A stretch of 64,000 bases of DNA, taken from Nitrincola salilacus. GTDB lineage: Bacteria > Pseudomonadota > Gammaproteobacteria > Pseudomonadales > Balneatricaceae. The first letter of the stretch is position 1, and each line of letters begins with the position of its first letter. Positions 26,351-35,332 of the stretch are shown piece by piece. Position numbers and translations under genes: made by a program. The notes below the pieces were generated by a model. It did no database searches and was not told the origin of the DNA. It worked only from the letters and a program-made list of their open reading frames with translations. The stretch is from contig NZ_CP176580.1 in the NCBI RefSeq assembly GCF_046271865.1, positions 2,914,001-2,978,000 on the forward strand. Reading direction: 5' to 3'.

Positions 26351-27030
26351 AATGGATCTTCACACCAATATTGTTATTAGCGATGCTGACAGGTACCGCC
26401 TCCGCCTCAGACAGAGTATTAGTCGGCGATTTTTCCAGCGGACTGGAAAGCGGACTGGAAGAGTGGCGTGAGCGCTCCTTCAATGGCAAAACCACCTATA
26501 GCCTTGTTGACCTCAATGGAGAGAGCGTATTACAAGCCGATGCCAACGGTACCGCCAGCGCACTGTACCGCACCCTGAGCATCGATCTGCGTGAAACCCC
26601 TTACCTGCATTGGCGATGGCGGGTTGATGCCATTTTTGACGGCGTGGATGAGCTCACCAAGGCTGGCGATGACTATTCCGCCCGCATCTATGTGGTGAAA
26701 AGAAACGGGCTGGCATTCTGGCGCACCCGAGCCCTCAACTATGTGTGGTCCAACCACCAACCAGTGGGGAGCCGATGGCCCAACGCCTACGCCGGAGGCA
26801 ATGCACAGATGCTGGCTCTGGACAGCGGTCCCGAGATGGTAGGGCAGTGGGTAACCCATGTGCAGAACGTGCGTGAAGACCTCAGGGAAGCCTTTGGCAT
26901 CGACATCGATGTTATCGACGGTGTGGCATTGATGACGGACGCTGATGATACTGGTGGCACAGTGAAAGCCTGGTACGGCGACATTTACTTCTCTGCATCG
27001 CCACAGCCGCTCGGACTAACGCACGATTAG
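26347..27030 (+). CDS. DUF3047 domain secreted protein
   Basis: The 227-residue protein has a signal peptide (MKWIFTPILLLAMLTGTASA) and a beta-rich DUF3047 domain: VLVGDFSSGLES, LHWRWRVD, AGDDYSARIYVVKRNGLAFWRTRALNYVWSNHQPVG, REDLREAFG and MTDADDTGGTVKAWYGDIYF. DUF3047 is a jelly-roll-like periplasmic domain of unknown function, to my knowledge. A perfect 12-bp duplication (26437-26460) encodes SGLE twice. The start overlaps the lipoprotein stop as ATGA, so the two are coupled. Nothing catalytic is evident. Confidence 0.87.
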   Translation: MKWIFTPILLLAMLTGTASASDRVLVGDFSSGLESGLEEWRERSFNGKTTYSLVDLNGESVLQADANGTASALYRTLSIDLRETPYLHWRWRVDAIFDGVDELTKAGDDYSARIYVVKRNGLAFWRTRALNYVWSNHQPVGSRWPNAYAGGNAQMLALDSGPEMVGQWVTHVQNVREDLREAFGIDIDVIDGVALMTDADDTGGTVKAWYGDIYFSASPQPLGLTHD

Positions 27031-27115
27031 TCACAGGCGTGGCCGTACTCCTGTGTTCACACACATTTCCCTGCTCCATTATTGGGCATTGGATTGAGCA
27101 GCAGATAAAAACAGA

Positions 27116-27137
27116 AAAGGCAGCCGAGGCTGCCTTT
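27116..27137. terminator. Bidirectional terminator between the DUF3047 gene and sucD
   Basis: AAAGGCAGCC-GA-GGCTGCCTTT is a 10-bp stem. It is followed by CTTTT on the plus strand and, after the arm on the minus strand, by TTCTGTTTTT, so it can end both convergent units. Confidence 0.85.
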
Positions 27138-27166
27138 CTTTTGCACTGGAGCAAAGGTTGGAAGGA

Positions 27167-28042
27167 TTATTTCCAGCCTGTGATCTCAGTCAGTGCCTTG
27201 CCGATATCAGCCAGTGAACGCACGGTTTTAACGCCTGCGTCTTCCAGGGCAGCGAACTTCTCAGCTGCTGTACCCTTACCACCGGAGATGATCGCACCGG
27301 CGTGACCCATGCGCTTACCAGCAGGTGCAGTGACACCGGCAATGTAAGATACAACAGGCTTGGTTACGTTGGCTTTGATGTAGGCAGCCGCTTCTTCTTC
27401 AGCAGAACCACCGATCTCACCGATCATGACGATCGCTTCGGTCTGCGGGTCATTCTGGAACATTTCCAGAATGTCGATGAAGTTGGAGCCAGGGATCGGA
27501 TCACCACCGATACCGACACAGGTAGACTGGCCAAAACCAGCATCTGTCGTCTGCTTGACCGCTTCATACGTCAGTGTACCTGAACGTGAAACGATACCGA
27601 CTTTACCCGGCAGGTGGATGTGACCAGGCATAATGCCGATCTTGCACTCGCCCGGAGTGATAACACCCGGGCAGTTTGGTCCGATCAGACGAACACCCAG
27701 CTCATCGCACTTCACTTTGCACTGCAGCATATCCAGAGTAGGGATACCTTCAGTGATGCAGACGATCAGTTTGATGCCAGCGTTAGCGGCTTCCAGGATG
27801 GAATCCTTACAGAAGGCAGCAGGAACATAGATAACAGATGCTTCAGCACCAGTCTGCTCGACTGCTTCTTTAACGGTGTTGAATACAGGCAGGCCCAGGT
27901 GCTCAGTGCCACCTTTACCCGGTGTAACACCACCAACCATTTTGGTGCCGTATGCGATAGCCTGTTCAGAGTGGAAGGTACCCTGGCCACCAGTGAAACC
28001 CTGACAGATTACCTTGGTGTCTTTGTTAATCAGAATTGCCAT
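27167..28042 (-). CDS. sucD: Succinate--CoA ligase, ADP-forming, alpha subunit
   Basis: The 291-residue alpha subunit binds CoA and carries the phosphorylated His (GHAGAIISGGKGTAAEK). With SucC it converts succinyl-CoA to succinate and makes ATP or GTP in the TCA cycle. The CoA Rossmann part shows CQGFTGGQGTFHSEQAIAYG and GGVTPGKGG, and the ligase part IGPNCPGVITPGECKIGIMPG. It begins two bases after sucC, and its ribosome site GGAGGG lies inside the last sucC codons. It is the last gene of the sucAB-lpdA-sucCD unit, with a terminator after it. Confidence 0.98.
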   Translation of the reverse strand: MAILINKDTKVICQGFTGGQGTFHSEQAIAYGTKMVGGVTPGKGGTEHLGLPVFNTVKEAVEQTGAEASVIYVPAAFCKDSILEAANAGIKLIVCITEGIPTLDMLQCKVKCDELGVRLIGPNCPGVITPGECKIGIMPGHIHLPGKVGIVSRSGTLTYEAVKQTTDAGFGQSTCVGIGGDPIPGSNFIDILEMFQNDPQTEAIVMIGEIGGSAEEEAAAYIKANVTKPVVSYIAGVTAPAGKRMGHAGAIISGGKGTAAEKFAALEDAGVKTVRSLADIGKALTEITGWK

Positions 28043-28044
28043 GA

Positions 28045-29211
28045 TTATTTACCCTCCGCTGCTTTAACGACCTGAACAGCTGCATCCGTGAGGCTGGTTG
28101 CTGCAATGATATCCAGACCAGACTCTGCCAGGCGCTGTGCACCCAGCTCTGCGTTGTTACCTTCCAGACGAACAACGACAGGTACGTTAACGCCGACTTC
28201 TTTGACTGCGCCGATGATGCCATCAGCAATCAGGTCGCAACGCACGATACCACCGAAGATGTTAACCAGAACGGCTTTAACGCTGTCGTCAGACAGGATG
28301 ATCTTGAACGCTTCAGTTACGCGCTCTTTGGTTGCACCGCCGCCTACGTCAAGGAAGTTGGCAGGCTGGCCACCGTGCAGCTTGACGATGTCCATGGTAC
28401 CCATCGCCAGACCAGCACCGTTAACCATGCAGCCGATGTTACCTTCCAGGGCAACATAGTTCAGTTCCCACTTGGCTGCGTGACCTTCGCGCTCGTCATC
28501 CTGTGAAGGATCGTGCATTTCCTGAATATCTTTATGACGGTAAACCGCGTTGCTGTCGATCACGATTTTAGCGTCCAGACAGTGCAGGTTGCCCTGTTCT
28601 GTGATAACCAGAGGGTTGATCTCGAGCAGTGCCAGATCTTTCTCTTCAAACATTTTCGCCAGACCCATGAAGATATGGACGAACTGTTTGATCTGATCGC
28701 CTTTCAGGCCCAGCTGGAAAGCCAGCTCACGACCCTGATATGGCTGAGCGCCAGTCATGGGATCAATAGTAGCCTTAAGGATTTTTTCAGGAGTTTCTTC
28801 AGCAACCTTCTCGATCTCAACACCACCTTCAGTAGAGGCCATGAAGACGATACGACGGGTTGAGCGATCAACCACAGCACCCAGATACAGCTCATTGGCG
28901 ATATCAGTGCAGGTCTCAACCAGAATCTTGGTCACTGGCTGGCCATTGGCGTCTGTCTGGTAAGTCACCAGACGGTTGCCGAGCCACTTTTCAGCAAACT
29001 CTTTTGCTTCAGCAGGAGACTTGATCAGCTTGACGCCACCAGCCTTACCACGGCCACCGGCGTGGACCTGGGCTTTAACAACCCACATGTCACCGCCGAT
29101 TTTTTCAGCTGCTTCAGCAGCTGCTTCTGGTGTTTCTACCGCGAAACCCTTGGAAACCGGCAGACCGTATTCAGCAAACAACTGTTTGCCTTGGTACTCG
29201 TGAAGGTTCAT
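28045..29211 (-). CDS. sucC: Succinate--CoA ligase, ADP-forming, beta subunit
   Basis: The 388-residue ATP-grasp subunit binds nucleotide and succinate. The start MNLHEYQGKQLFAEYGLPVSKG, the basic ATP loop WVVKAQVHAGGRGKAGGVKL, LEINPLV and VNIFGGIVRCDLIADGI are typical. Length matches E. coli SucC (388). It lies 120 bp downstream of lpdA, with a structured spacer, and directly ahead of sucD. Together they form the substrate-level phosphorylation step of the cycle. Confidence 0.98.
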   Translation of the reverse strand: MNLHEYQGKQLFAEYGLPVSKGFAVETPEAAAEAAEKIGGDMWVVKAQVHAGGRGKAGGVKLIKSPAEAKEFAEKWLGNRLVTYQTDANGQPVTKILVETCTDIANELYLGAVVDRSTRRIVFMASTEGGVEIEKVAEETPEKILKATIDPMTGAQPYQGRELAFQLGLKGDQIKQFVHIFMGLAKMFEEKDLALLEINPLVITEQGNLHCLDAKIVIDSNAVYRHKDIQEMHDPSQDDEREGHAAKWELNYVALEGNIGCMVNGAGLAMGTMDIVKLHGGQPANFLDVGGGATKERVTEAFKIILSDDSVKAVLVNIFGGIVRCDLIADGIIGAVKEVGVNVPVVVRLEGNNAELGAQRLAESGLDIIAATSLTDAAVQVVKAAEGK

Positions 29212-29280
29212 GTTCTAATCCGTTGAAATTTGACTAAACATGCACAACGCTAGCGGTCAGAGACCTCGTTGCACGCACTT

Positions 29281-29327
29281 TGCTGCTCTACAGCAGATGA
29301 AGCCAGTGCCTCATCTGCACCGCAGCA
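29281..29327 (-). other. Nested stem-loop in the lpdA-sucC spacer
   Basis: Inner arms GCAGATGA / TCATCTGC (8 bp, 10-base loop) are enclosed by TGCTGC / GCAGCA. There is no T-run, so it is more likely an mRNA processing or stability element within the operon than a full terminator. Confidence 0.5.
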
Positions 29328-29331
29328 CTTA

Positions 29332-30768
29332 TTAGCGTTTCTTGCGATTTGCAATGTGGATGGCGTGATTATCCACTGCCAGAGCAGCTTCATGTACCGC
29401 CTCACTCACGGTTGGGTGAGCGAATACCGTTAGCTGCAGATCCTCTGCAGTTGAGCAGAACTCCATTGCAATAACGGCCTGAGCGATCAGTTCGGAAGCA
29501 ATGCCGCCGACCATGTGAACACCCAGTATTCTATCCGTTTCTTCGTCAGCGATCATTTTGACAAAACCTTCTGTCGCATTCGCTGCCATCGCACGACCAG
29601 AGGCCGCAAACGGGAATTTGCCGACTTTTATTTTGACCCCGGCAGATTTAAGTTCCTGCTCGGTTTTACCCACCCATGCCAGCTCAGGGAAGGTATAAAT
29701 GATGTTCGGGATGCAATCGTAGTTCATTGCGGCTTTGTGACCGGCAATGATATCAACAACCATGATGCCCTCTTCCGATGCCTTGTGTGCCAGCATCGGG
29801 CCACGAACGATGTCACCGATCGCATAGACGCCCGGTGCATCCGTACGGCACTGATCATCAACAAAGATGAAGCCACGCTCGTCCAGTTTCACACCGCTGT
29901 CTGCGCTGATCAGGTCCTGAGTCAGAGGACGACGACCAACAGCCACGATCAGCTTGTCTACCACCAGTTCCTGATCGCCATTGCCATCAGTGTACTTGAC
30001 GGTGATCTCTTTACCTTTGATTTCAGTACCGGTGCAGCGCGCACCCAGCTTGATATCCAGGCCCTGCTTGGTCAGCAGTTTCTGTGCTTCTTTAGCTACG
30101 TCCTGGTCGGCGACAGGCAGGAAACTATCCATCGCTTCAAGTACAGTGACTTTAGAGCCACAACGCGCCCAGATGGAGCCCATTTCCAGACCGATGACAC
30201 CCGCACCGATAACACCCAGACGCTCTGGCGCTTCATCGATATCCAAAGCACCAGCGTTGTCCAGAATCAGACCTTCGGTCAGTGGAGCCGGTGGAATTTC
30301 AACCGGTACGGAGCCCGCAGCCAGAACAACGTTCTCTGCAGAATAGACAGATACGGCACCATCCTGAGCAGTGACTTCAACCTGCTTGTTGGCCAGTAGC
30401 TTGCCTTTACCCTGCAGCAGAGTCACGCCGTTAGCCTTGAACAGACCCGCGATACCGCCGGTCAGGTTTTTGACTATCTGGTCTTTGCGCGCAACCATCT
30501 GTTTTGTATCGATGCGAACATTTTCAGCAACGATACCCTGAGCCGCAAAGCCATGCTGAGCTTCATGCAGTTTGTGAGTGGTTTCAAGCAGCGCCTTGGA
30601 AGGGATGCAACCTACGTTCAGACAAGTGCCTCCCAGAACAGGAGTCCCTTTGTCGTCCACCCACTTCTCGACACAAGCAGCTTTCAGACCCAGCTGAGCA
30701 GCACGAATTGCAGCAACATACCCGCCAGGGCCTGCACCAATAACAATTACATCAAATTTATCAGACAT
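29332..30768 (-). CDS. lpdA: Dihydrolipoyl dehydrogenase (E3)
   Basis: The 478-residue flavoprotein reoxidises dihydrolipoamide for the 2-oxoglutarate dehydrogenase complex, and perhaps other complexes, passing electrons to NAD+. FAD-binding VIGAGPGGYVAAIRAAQLG, redox disulfide GGTCLNVGCIPSKALLE, NAD-binding GVIGAGVIGLEMGSIW, second FAD motif VYAIGDIVRGPMLAHKA and catalytic HPTVSEAVHEAAL are all present. It lies 40 bp after sucB, inside the suc operon, as in pseudomonads, where this E3 (Lpd-Glc) serves OGDH. No anomaly was seen. Confidence 0.97.
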   Translation of the reverse strand: MSDKFDVIVIGAGPGGYVAAIRAAQLGLKAACVEKWVDDKGTPVLGGTCLNVGCIPSKALLETTHKLHEAQHGFAAQGIVAENVRIDTKQMVARKDQIVKNLTGGIAGLFKANGVTLLQGKGKLLANKQVEVTAQDGAVSVYSAENVVLAAGSVPVEIPPAPLTEGLILDNAGALDIDEAPERLGVIGAGVIGLEMGSIWARCGSKVTVLEAMDSFLPVADQDVAKEAQKLLTKQGLDIKLGARCTGTEIKGKEITVKYTDGNGDQELVVDKLIVAVGRRPLTQDLISADSGVKLDERGFIFVDDQCRTDAPGVYAIGDIVRGPMLAHKASEEGIMVVDIIAGHKAAMNYDCIPNIIYTFPELAWVGKTEQELKSAGVKIKVGKFPFAASGRAMAANATEGFVKMIADEETDRILGVHMVGGIASELIAQAVIAMEFCSTAEDLQLTVFAHPTVSEAVHEAALAVDNHAIHIANRKKR

Positions 30769-30808
30769 TTAATCAATCCTGTCGTTAATACGTGGGTTAC
30801 CAGCTGCC

Positions 30809-32023
30809 TTATACATCAAGCAGCATGCGGGCCGGATCTTCGAGCAGATCTTTTATTGTAACCAAAAATTGTACCGCTTCCTTACCATCAATCATACGGT
30901 GGTCATATGACAGCGCCAGGTACATCATCGGCAGAATCACAACCTGACCATTAACAGCCATCGGACGCTCCTGAATCTTGTGCATACCCAGGATCGCAGT
31001 CTGTGGCGGGTTCAGGATGGGGGTAGACATCAGCGAGCCGAAGACACCACCGTTAGTGATGGTGAAAGTACCGCCCTGCATGTCATCCATTCCCAGCTTG
31101 CCGTCACGACCACGCTTGCCGAAATCGGCAATGGCAGCTTCAACATCAGCCAGATTCATGGCATCCGTATCACGCAACACAGGGACCATCAGACCACGTT
31201 CAGTCGATACGGCAACGCCGATATCCTGATAACCGTGATAGACCATATCGTTGCCATCAATAGATGCGTTTACCGCAGGGAAGCGCTTCAGTGCTTCAGT
31301 AGCAGCCTTGACGAAGAAGGACATGAAGCCCAGACGGGTGCCATTATGTGTCTTCTCGAACAGATCTTTGTACTGCTTACGCAGTTCCATGATCGGTTTC
31401 ATGTTGACTTCATTATAGGTGGTCAGCATCGCAGCATTCTGCTGAGCTTCAACCAGACGCTTAGCGATAGTCGCACGCAGACGAGTCATCGGCACACGTT
31501 TTTCGACACGCTCACCGGCCGCGACATTAACAACAGGTGCTGCTGCTTTTGCTGCAGGCGCAGGCGCTGCTGTCGGTGCTGCAGACTGGTTGTTGATAAA
31601 TGCCTGAACGTCTTCTTTGGTGATACCACCATTCTTGCCGCTGCCTGGAATTTTAGATGCATCAAGACCGTGCTCATCAATCAGTCTGCGTGCAGCAGGG
31701 CCAACCTTGTCAGCATCAGTAGCTGTCGCGGTTGCAGCAGGAGCAGAAGCAGAAGCGGCGGCTGCGGGCGCTGCACTGGCAGCGGCTCCAGCTTCAAAAA
31801 TGGCCAGAACTTCTTCACTCAGGACTGTGTCGCCTTCTGCTTTCAGGATTTCCTTGATGACACCGTCTACAGGTGCCACCACTTCAAGGACAACCTTGTC
31901 GGTTTCGATATCAACGATCAGCTCGTCAACGGAGCAGGCGTCACCTGGCTGTTTATGCCAGGTTGCAACGGTACCGTCTGCCACGGATTCAGGGAAAGTC
32001 GGTGCTTTAATTTCGATGGACAT
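30809..32023 (-). CDS. sucB: Dihydrolipoyllysine succinyltransferase, E2 of 2-oxoglutarate dehydrogenase
   Basis: The 404-residue core subunit has one N-terminal lipoyl domain (lipoyl-Lys in IETDKVVLEV, residues 1-76), an Ala/Pro linker, an E3-binding domain (VGPAARRLIDEHGLDASKIPG, about 110-145), a second Ala/Pro linker and the catalytic acyltransferase domain ending with the YDHRMIDGKEAV active-site motif (His and Asp). It transfers the succinyl group from lipoamide to CoA. It sits between sucA and lpdA, so the three complex subunits are made together. Confidence 0.98.
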   Translation of the reverse strand: MSIEIKAPTFPESVADGTVATWHKQPGDACSVDELIVDIETDKVVLEVVAPVDGVIKEILKAEGDTVLSEEVLAIFEAGAAASAAPAAAASASAPAATATATDADKVGPAARRLIDEHGLDASKIPGSGKNGGITKEDVQAFINNQSAAPTAAPAPAAKAAAPVVNVAAGERVEKRVPMTRLRATIAKRLVEAQQNAAMLTTYNEVNMKPIMELRKQYKDLFEKTHNGTRLGFMSFFVKAATEALKRFPAVNASIDGNDMVYHGYQDIGVAVSTERGLMVPVLRDTDAMNLADVEAAIADFGKRGRDGKLGMDDMQGGTFTITNGGVFGSLMSTPILNPPQTAILGMHKIQERPMAVNGQVVILPMMYLALSYDHRMIDGKEAVQFLVTIKDLLEDPARMLLDV

Positions 32024-32069
32024 GCTGTTTCCTTTTAACTGCTCTGGTAGTTCGCAATCGAACCTGTCG

Positions 32070-34901
32070 TTAACCGTTAATCGCTTCGTTCAGAAGCTGT
32101 TCCTGCTGTTCAAGATGAACAGAAATATAACCTACAGCCGGTGCAGCCGCATGTGGCCGGCCGACGCCCGTCAGGAACAACTTAGGATCATGACGATGCA
32201 ACACGTGACGCATATGGTGCTGACTGCAGTACCAGGCGCCCTGATTCATAGGCTCTTCCTGACACCAGACCACGGACTCCAGATTCGTGTAATCTGCAAT
32301 CGCCTGGCCCAGAATCTCTTCAGGGAAGGGATAAAGCTGCTCAATTCTAATAATTGCGACATCGTCTTTTTCAAGTTCTGCACGCTTGTTGTACAGATCA
32401 AAATAGACCTTACCACTACACAGAACTACGCGTTTAACCTTCTTCGGATCAAGCGTATCGATCTCACCGATCACCGGCTGGAAGCTGCCCTCTGCCAGTT
32501 CTTCAAGTGTTGATATCGCCTGTTTATGGCGCAGCAATGACTTAGGCGTCATCACGACCAGCGGCTTACGCAGCGGACGCACTGTCTGACGACGGATCAG
32601 ATGGAATATCTGAGCAGGTGTTGTCGGAACACACACCTGAATATTGTGTTCAGCACTGAGTTGCAGGAAACGCTCCAGGCGCGCTGAGGAGTGCTCAGGA
32701 CCCTGTCCTTCAAAACCGTGCGGCAACAGCATGGTCAGACCACACAGACGTCCCCATTTGTGTTCACCACTGGTGATGAACTGATCGATCACGACCTGTG
32801 CGCCATTGGCGAAATCACCGAACTGTGCTTCCCAGATCACCATGGTGTTTGGCATGGTGGTGGAGTAGCCATATTCAAAGGCCAGAACCGCTTCTTCAGA
32901 CAGGAAGGAATCAAAAATATCGAAATTAGGCTGTTTCTCATCCAGATGCTGCAGAGGAATGTAGGTGGCAGCGTCATTCTGATTATGCAGAACAGCATGG
33001 CGGTGCGAGAACGTACCGCGACCGACATCCTGACCAGTCAGACGTATCGGATAGCCTTCAGCCAGCAACGTCGCATAGGCCAGCGTCTCGGCGAAGCCCC
33101 AGTTGATCTCCATGGCACCGGCAGCCATGCGCCTGCGGTCATCATAGATCTTTTCAACCTGTCGCTGAACTCCGAAACCCTCAGGCAGCTGACACATCTT
33201 GTTGCCGAGCTCCTGCAACAGCTTGATGTCGACACTTGTATTAGCATCGAAAGACCATTGATGACCCAGATAAGGCCTCCAGTCTACGAACAGCTCGCTA
33301 TTAGGCTCAAGCACCAGAGAATTGGCAACATGCTCGCCATTTTCAAGCGCCTTGCGATAGTTCTGCTCCAGCGCCCGGTTCTCTTCGTCAGTGATGATGC
33401 CTTCGTTAATCAGCTTCTGCGCATAAAGCTCACGCGTGGTTTTCTGCACCTTGATCTGCTTGTACATCAAAGGCTGAGTACCGGATGGCTCATCCGCTTC
33501 GTTGTGACCACGACGACGGTAGCAGACGAGATCAATCACCACGTCTTTTTTGAATTCGTTACGGAAATCCAACGCAAGCTGAGTAACAAAACGCACTGCC
33601 TCAGGATCATCACCATTAACGTGGAAAATCGGTGCCTGAACCATTTTAGCAACATCGGTGCAGTACTCGGTAGAGCGAGCATCTTCTTTCTTGGACGTTG
33701 TGAAACCGACCTGGTTGTTGATCACGAGATGGATCGTTCCACCCGTTTTGTATGCACGAGTCTGGGACATCTGGAAGGTTTCCATCACCACACCCTGTCC
33801 GGCAAACGCAGCATCACCATGGATCGACACAGGGATGACTGTAGTACCGACCTTGTCTTCGCGACGGTCTTGGCGCGCGCGCACAGAACCTTCAACCACC
33901 GGAGAGACGATCTCAAGATGGGAGGGGTTAAACGCCATCGCCATGTGAACTTCGCCGCCTGGTGTCATGACGTTGGACGAGAAGCCCTGGTGGTATTTGA
34001 CGTCACCGGAAGTATCCAGCAGTTTCTTGCCTTCAAATTCACCAAACAGATCGGATGGATTCTTACCGAAGATGTTGACCAGTACGTTAAGACGGCCACG
34101 GTGTGCCATGCCGATCACGATCTCTTTCGCGCCCAGGCGACCACCACGTTGAATCAACTCATCCAGACAAGGGATCAGGCTTTCTCCACCCTCCACGCCG
34201 AAACGTTTGGCACCGGCATAACGAGAGCCGAGATACTTCTCAAGGCCTTCGGCGGCAGTCAGACGTTCCAGAATATGGATTTTGACCTCAGCGTCGAGTA
34301 CCGGATCACAACGCACGGGTTCCATACGTGACTGCAACCAGCGTTTTTCCTGCGTATCAACGATATGCATGTACTCGATACCGATGGATGAGCAGTAGGT
34401 TTTCTTCAGATCGGCAACGATATTTTTCAGTGTGGCTTCTTCAGGACCGAAGAATAGAGAACCCAGCTGGAAAGTGGTGTCATAGTCGGCTTCGGAAAGT
34501 TCATGGAAGCGCAGTTCCAGATCGGGAATCGGTTCATGCTTCAACAGATTCAGGGGGTCAATCTTGGCTACCTGATGACCACGCACACGGTAGGCATTGA
34601 TCATGCGCAGTACGCGCACCTGCTTTTTCTCGTGTTCAGAGCTGTAGCTGTCGGCAGACGGTGCCGCAGCACGTCGTTGATTCTTGGATAAGTGGAGAAA
34701 ATGCTCTCTTATAGCGGAGTGAGGAACATCCTGAAAGATCGGACCGCCTGTTGCTGGCAAACGGTCGAACTCTTCGCGCCACTCCTGAGGAACGGCGTTC
34801 GGGTCCATCAGGTAAGCTTCGTACAGTTGTTCTACATATGAAAGATTGCCACCATATAGATGTGCATTCTTCCAAAGCAGCTCCATCATGCTGTCTTGCA
34901 T
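32070..34901 (-). CDS. sucA: 2-oxoglutarate dehydrogenase E1
   Basis: The 943-residue thiamine-diphosphate enzyme decarboxylates 2-oxoglutarate and succinylates the E2 lipoyl group. Recognisable parts are the N-terminal ELLWKNAHLYGGNLSYVEQLYEAYL, GMAHRGRLNVLVN, SGDVKYHQGFSSN, FNPSHLEIVSPVVEG, the ThDP/Mg site HGDAAFAGQGVV with INNQVGFTTS, and the Tkt-like domain with LTGQDVGRGTFSHRHAVLH and PHGFEGQGPEHSSARLERFLQL. I start at the ATG at 34901 (MQDSMMELL), the usual beginning, over an upstream frame of 16 codons. It is first in the suc unit; the 431-bp region upstream holds its control signals. Confidence 0.98.
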   Translation of the reverse strand: MQDSMMELLWKNAHLYGGNLSYVEQLYEAYLMDPNAVPQEWREEFDRLPATGGPIFQDVPHSAIREHFLHLSKNQRRAAAPSADSYSSEHEKKQVRVLRMINAYRVRGHQVAKIDPLNLLKHEPIPDLELRFHELSEADYDTTFQLGSLFFGPEEATLKNIVADLKKTYCSSIGIEYMHIVDTQEKRWLQSRMEPVRCDPVLDAEVKIHILERLTAAEGLEKYLGSRYAGAKRFGVEGGESLIPCLDELIQRGGRLGAKEIVIGMAHRGRLNVLVNIFGKNPSDLFGEFEGKKLLDTSGDVKYHQGFSSNVMTPGGEVHMAMAFNPSHLEIVSPVVEGSVRARQDRREDKVGTTVIPVSIHGDAAFAGQGVVMETFQMSQTRAYKTGGTIHLVINNQVGFTTSKKEDARSTEYCTDVAKMVQAPIFHVNGDDPEAVRFVTQLALDFRNEFKKDVVIDLVCYRRRGHNEADEPSGTQPLMYKQIKVQKTTRELYAQKLINEGIITDEENRALEQNYRKALENGEHVANSLVLEPNSELFVDWRPYLGHQWSFDANTSVDIKLLQELGNKMCQLPEGFGVQRQVEKIYDDRRRMAAGAMEINWGFAETLAYATLLAEGYPIRLTGQDVGRGTFSHRHAVLHNQNDAATYIPLQHLDEKQPNFDIFDSFLSEEAVLAFEYGYSTTMPNTMVIWEAQFGDFANGAQVVIDQFITSGEHKWGRLCGLTMLLPHGFEGQGPEHSSARLERFLQLSAEHNIQVCVPTTPAQIFHLIRRQTVRPLRKPLVVMTPKSLLRHKQAISTLEELAEGSFQPVIGEIDTLDPKKVKRVVLCSGKVYFDLYNKRAELEKDDVAIIRIEQLYPFPEEILGQAIADYTNLESVVWCQEEPMNQGAWYCSQHHMRHVLHRHDPKLFLTGVGRPHAAAPAVGYISVHLEQQEQLLNEAING

Positions 34902-35094
34902 TGTTATATCACCCTGAGTCTGGGGAAGCCGGAAAGCAGGATGCACCAAGTCCCTGCCAAGCCAGTGCCAGCCGCCCTTTGCTGATTACCGATTCTGTGA
35001 TGCTGCACAGCCGTTTTTATACCGCCTGACCATGCAGGCGCACATTTTACGACTTTTAGCTTGCTGTTAACACCGAAACCACGTTTCAAACGGG

Positions 35095-35114
35095 ATAAAT
35101 TCTACAGAATTTAT
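35095..35114. promoter_or_regulatory. AT-rich palindrome ATAAATTCT-AC-AGAATTTAT
   Basis: Nine-bp perfect arms two bases apart, about 195 bp upstream of the sucA start, look like a dimeric regulator site. The protein is unknown. Confidence 0.45.
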
Positions 35115-35205
35115 GATAGCCAAAGACATTCTGCTTTTGGCTAGCCTCACCCGATGAAAAGGCCTCGTTTTAACAAGCCGTCGGTTTGTCGCCGTTGACA
35201 ACCCT

Positions 35206-35229
35206 GTAGTTTCAAAAGTAGTTTCAAAA
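35206..35229. repeat. Perfect 12-bp tandem duplication (GTAGTTTCAAAA x2)
   Basis: Two identical adjacent 12-bp units lie in the sdhB-sucA spacer. This is one of ten short tandem duplications in the window. Confidence 0.85.
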
Positions 35230-35247
35230 CGCTTTCTGCACATATAA

Positions 35248-35290
35248 CAGGCAACTGCTCCTGCGCTGCCGGCATATCGCCATCCCTGGA
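35248..35290. repeat. Dispersed two-hairpin element, copy 2
   Basis: The element matches copy 1 at 15103-15147: arms CAGGCAAC / GCTGCCGG around the identical loop TGCTCCTGC, then CCA-TCCC-TGG and GGACATAAAA. Six of eight stem pairs form, and the innermost is changed compensatorily relative to copy 1. It again abuts an intrinsic terminator. Confidence 0.55.
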
Positions 35291-35296
35291 CATAAA

Positions 35297-35320
35297 AAAA
35301 CGGCGCATAAGCGCCGTTTT
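35297..35320 (-). terminator. Intrinsic terminator of the sdhCDAB operon
   Basis: CGGCGC-TTAT-GCGCCG, flanked by A and T runs (10-bp stem including A-T pairs), is followed by TTTTTTT on the minus strand 12 bases after the sdhB stop. Confidence 0.9.
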
Positions 35321-35332
35321 TATTATTATGGA

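Larger units (their letters stand above)
34902..35332. promoter_or_regulatory. Intergenic region between sdhB and sucA
   Basis: This 431-bp stretch has no gene. From sucA outward it holds an AT-rich 9-bp-arm palindrome (35095-35114), an 8-bp-arm hairpin TAGCCAAA / TTTGGCTA (35117-35143), a perfect 12-bp tandem duplication (35206-35229), the second copy of a dispersed two-hairpin element (35248-35290) and the sdhB terminator (35297-35320). The suc promoter must lie here, but I could not single out a -35/-10 pair. Confidence 0.7.

Noticed and set aside
30980..32038. A 352-codon open frame on the plus strand over sucB, and similar long frames over sdhA (36845-37978) and lpdA (29515-30399)
   Set aside because: All are antisense shadows of well-supported TCA-cycle genes, with Cys- and Arg-rich low-complexity translation.
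32691..34331. A 546-codon open frame on the plus strand inside sucA
   Set aside because: It is fully antisense to a gene with complete 2-oxoglutarate dehydrogenase motifs, has no family resemblance and has no ribosome site; codon bias of sucA explains the open frame.
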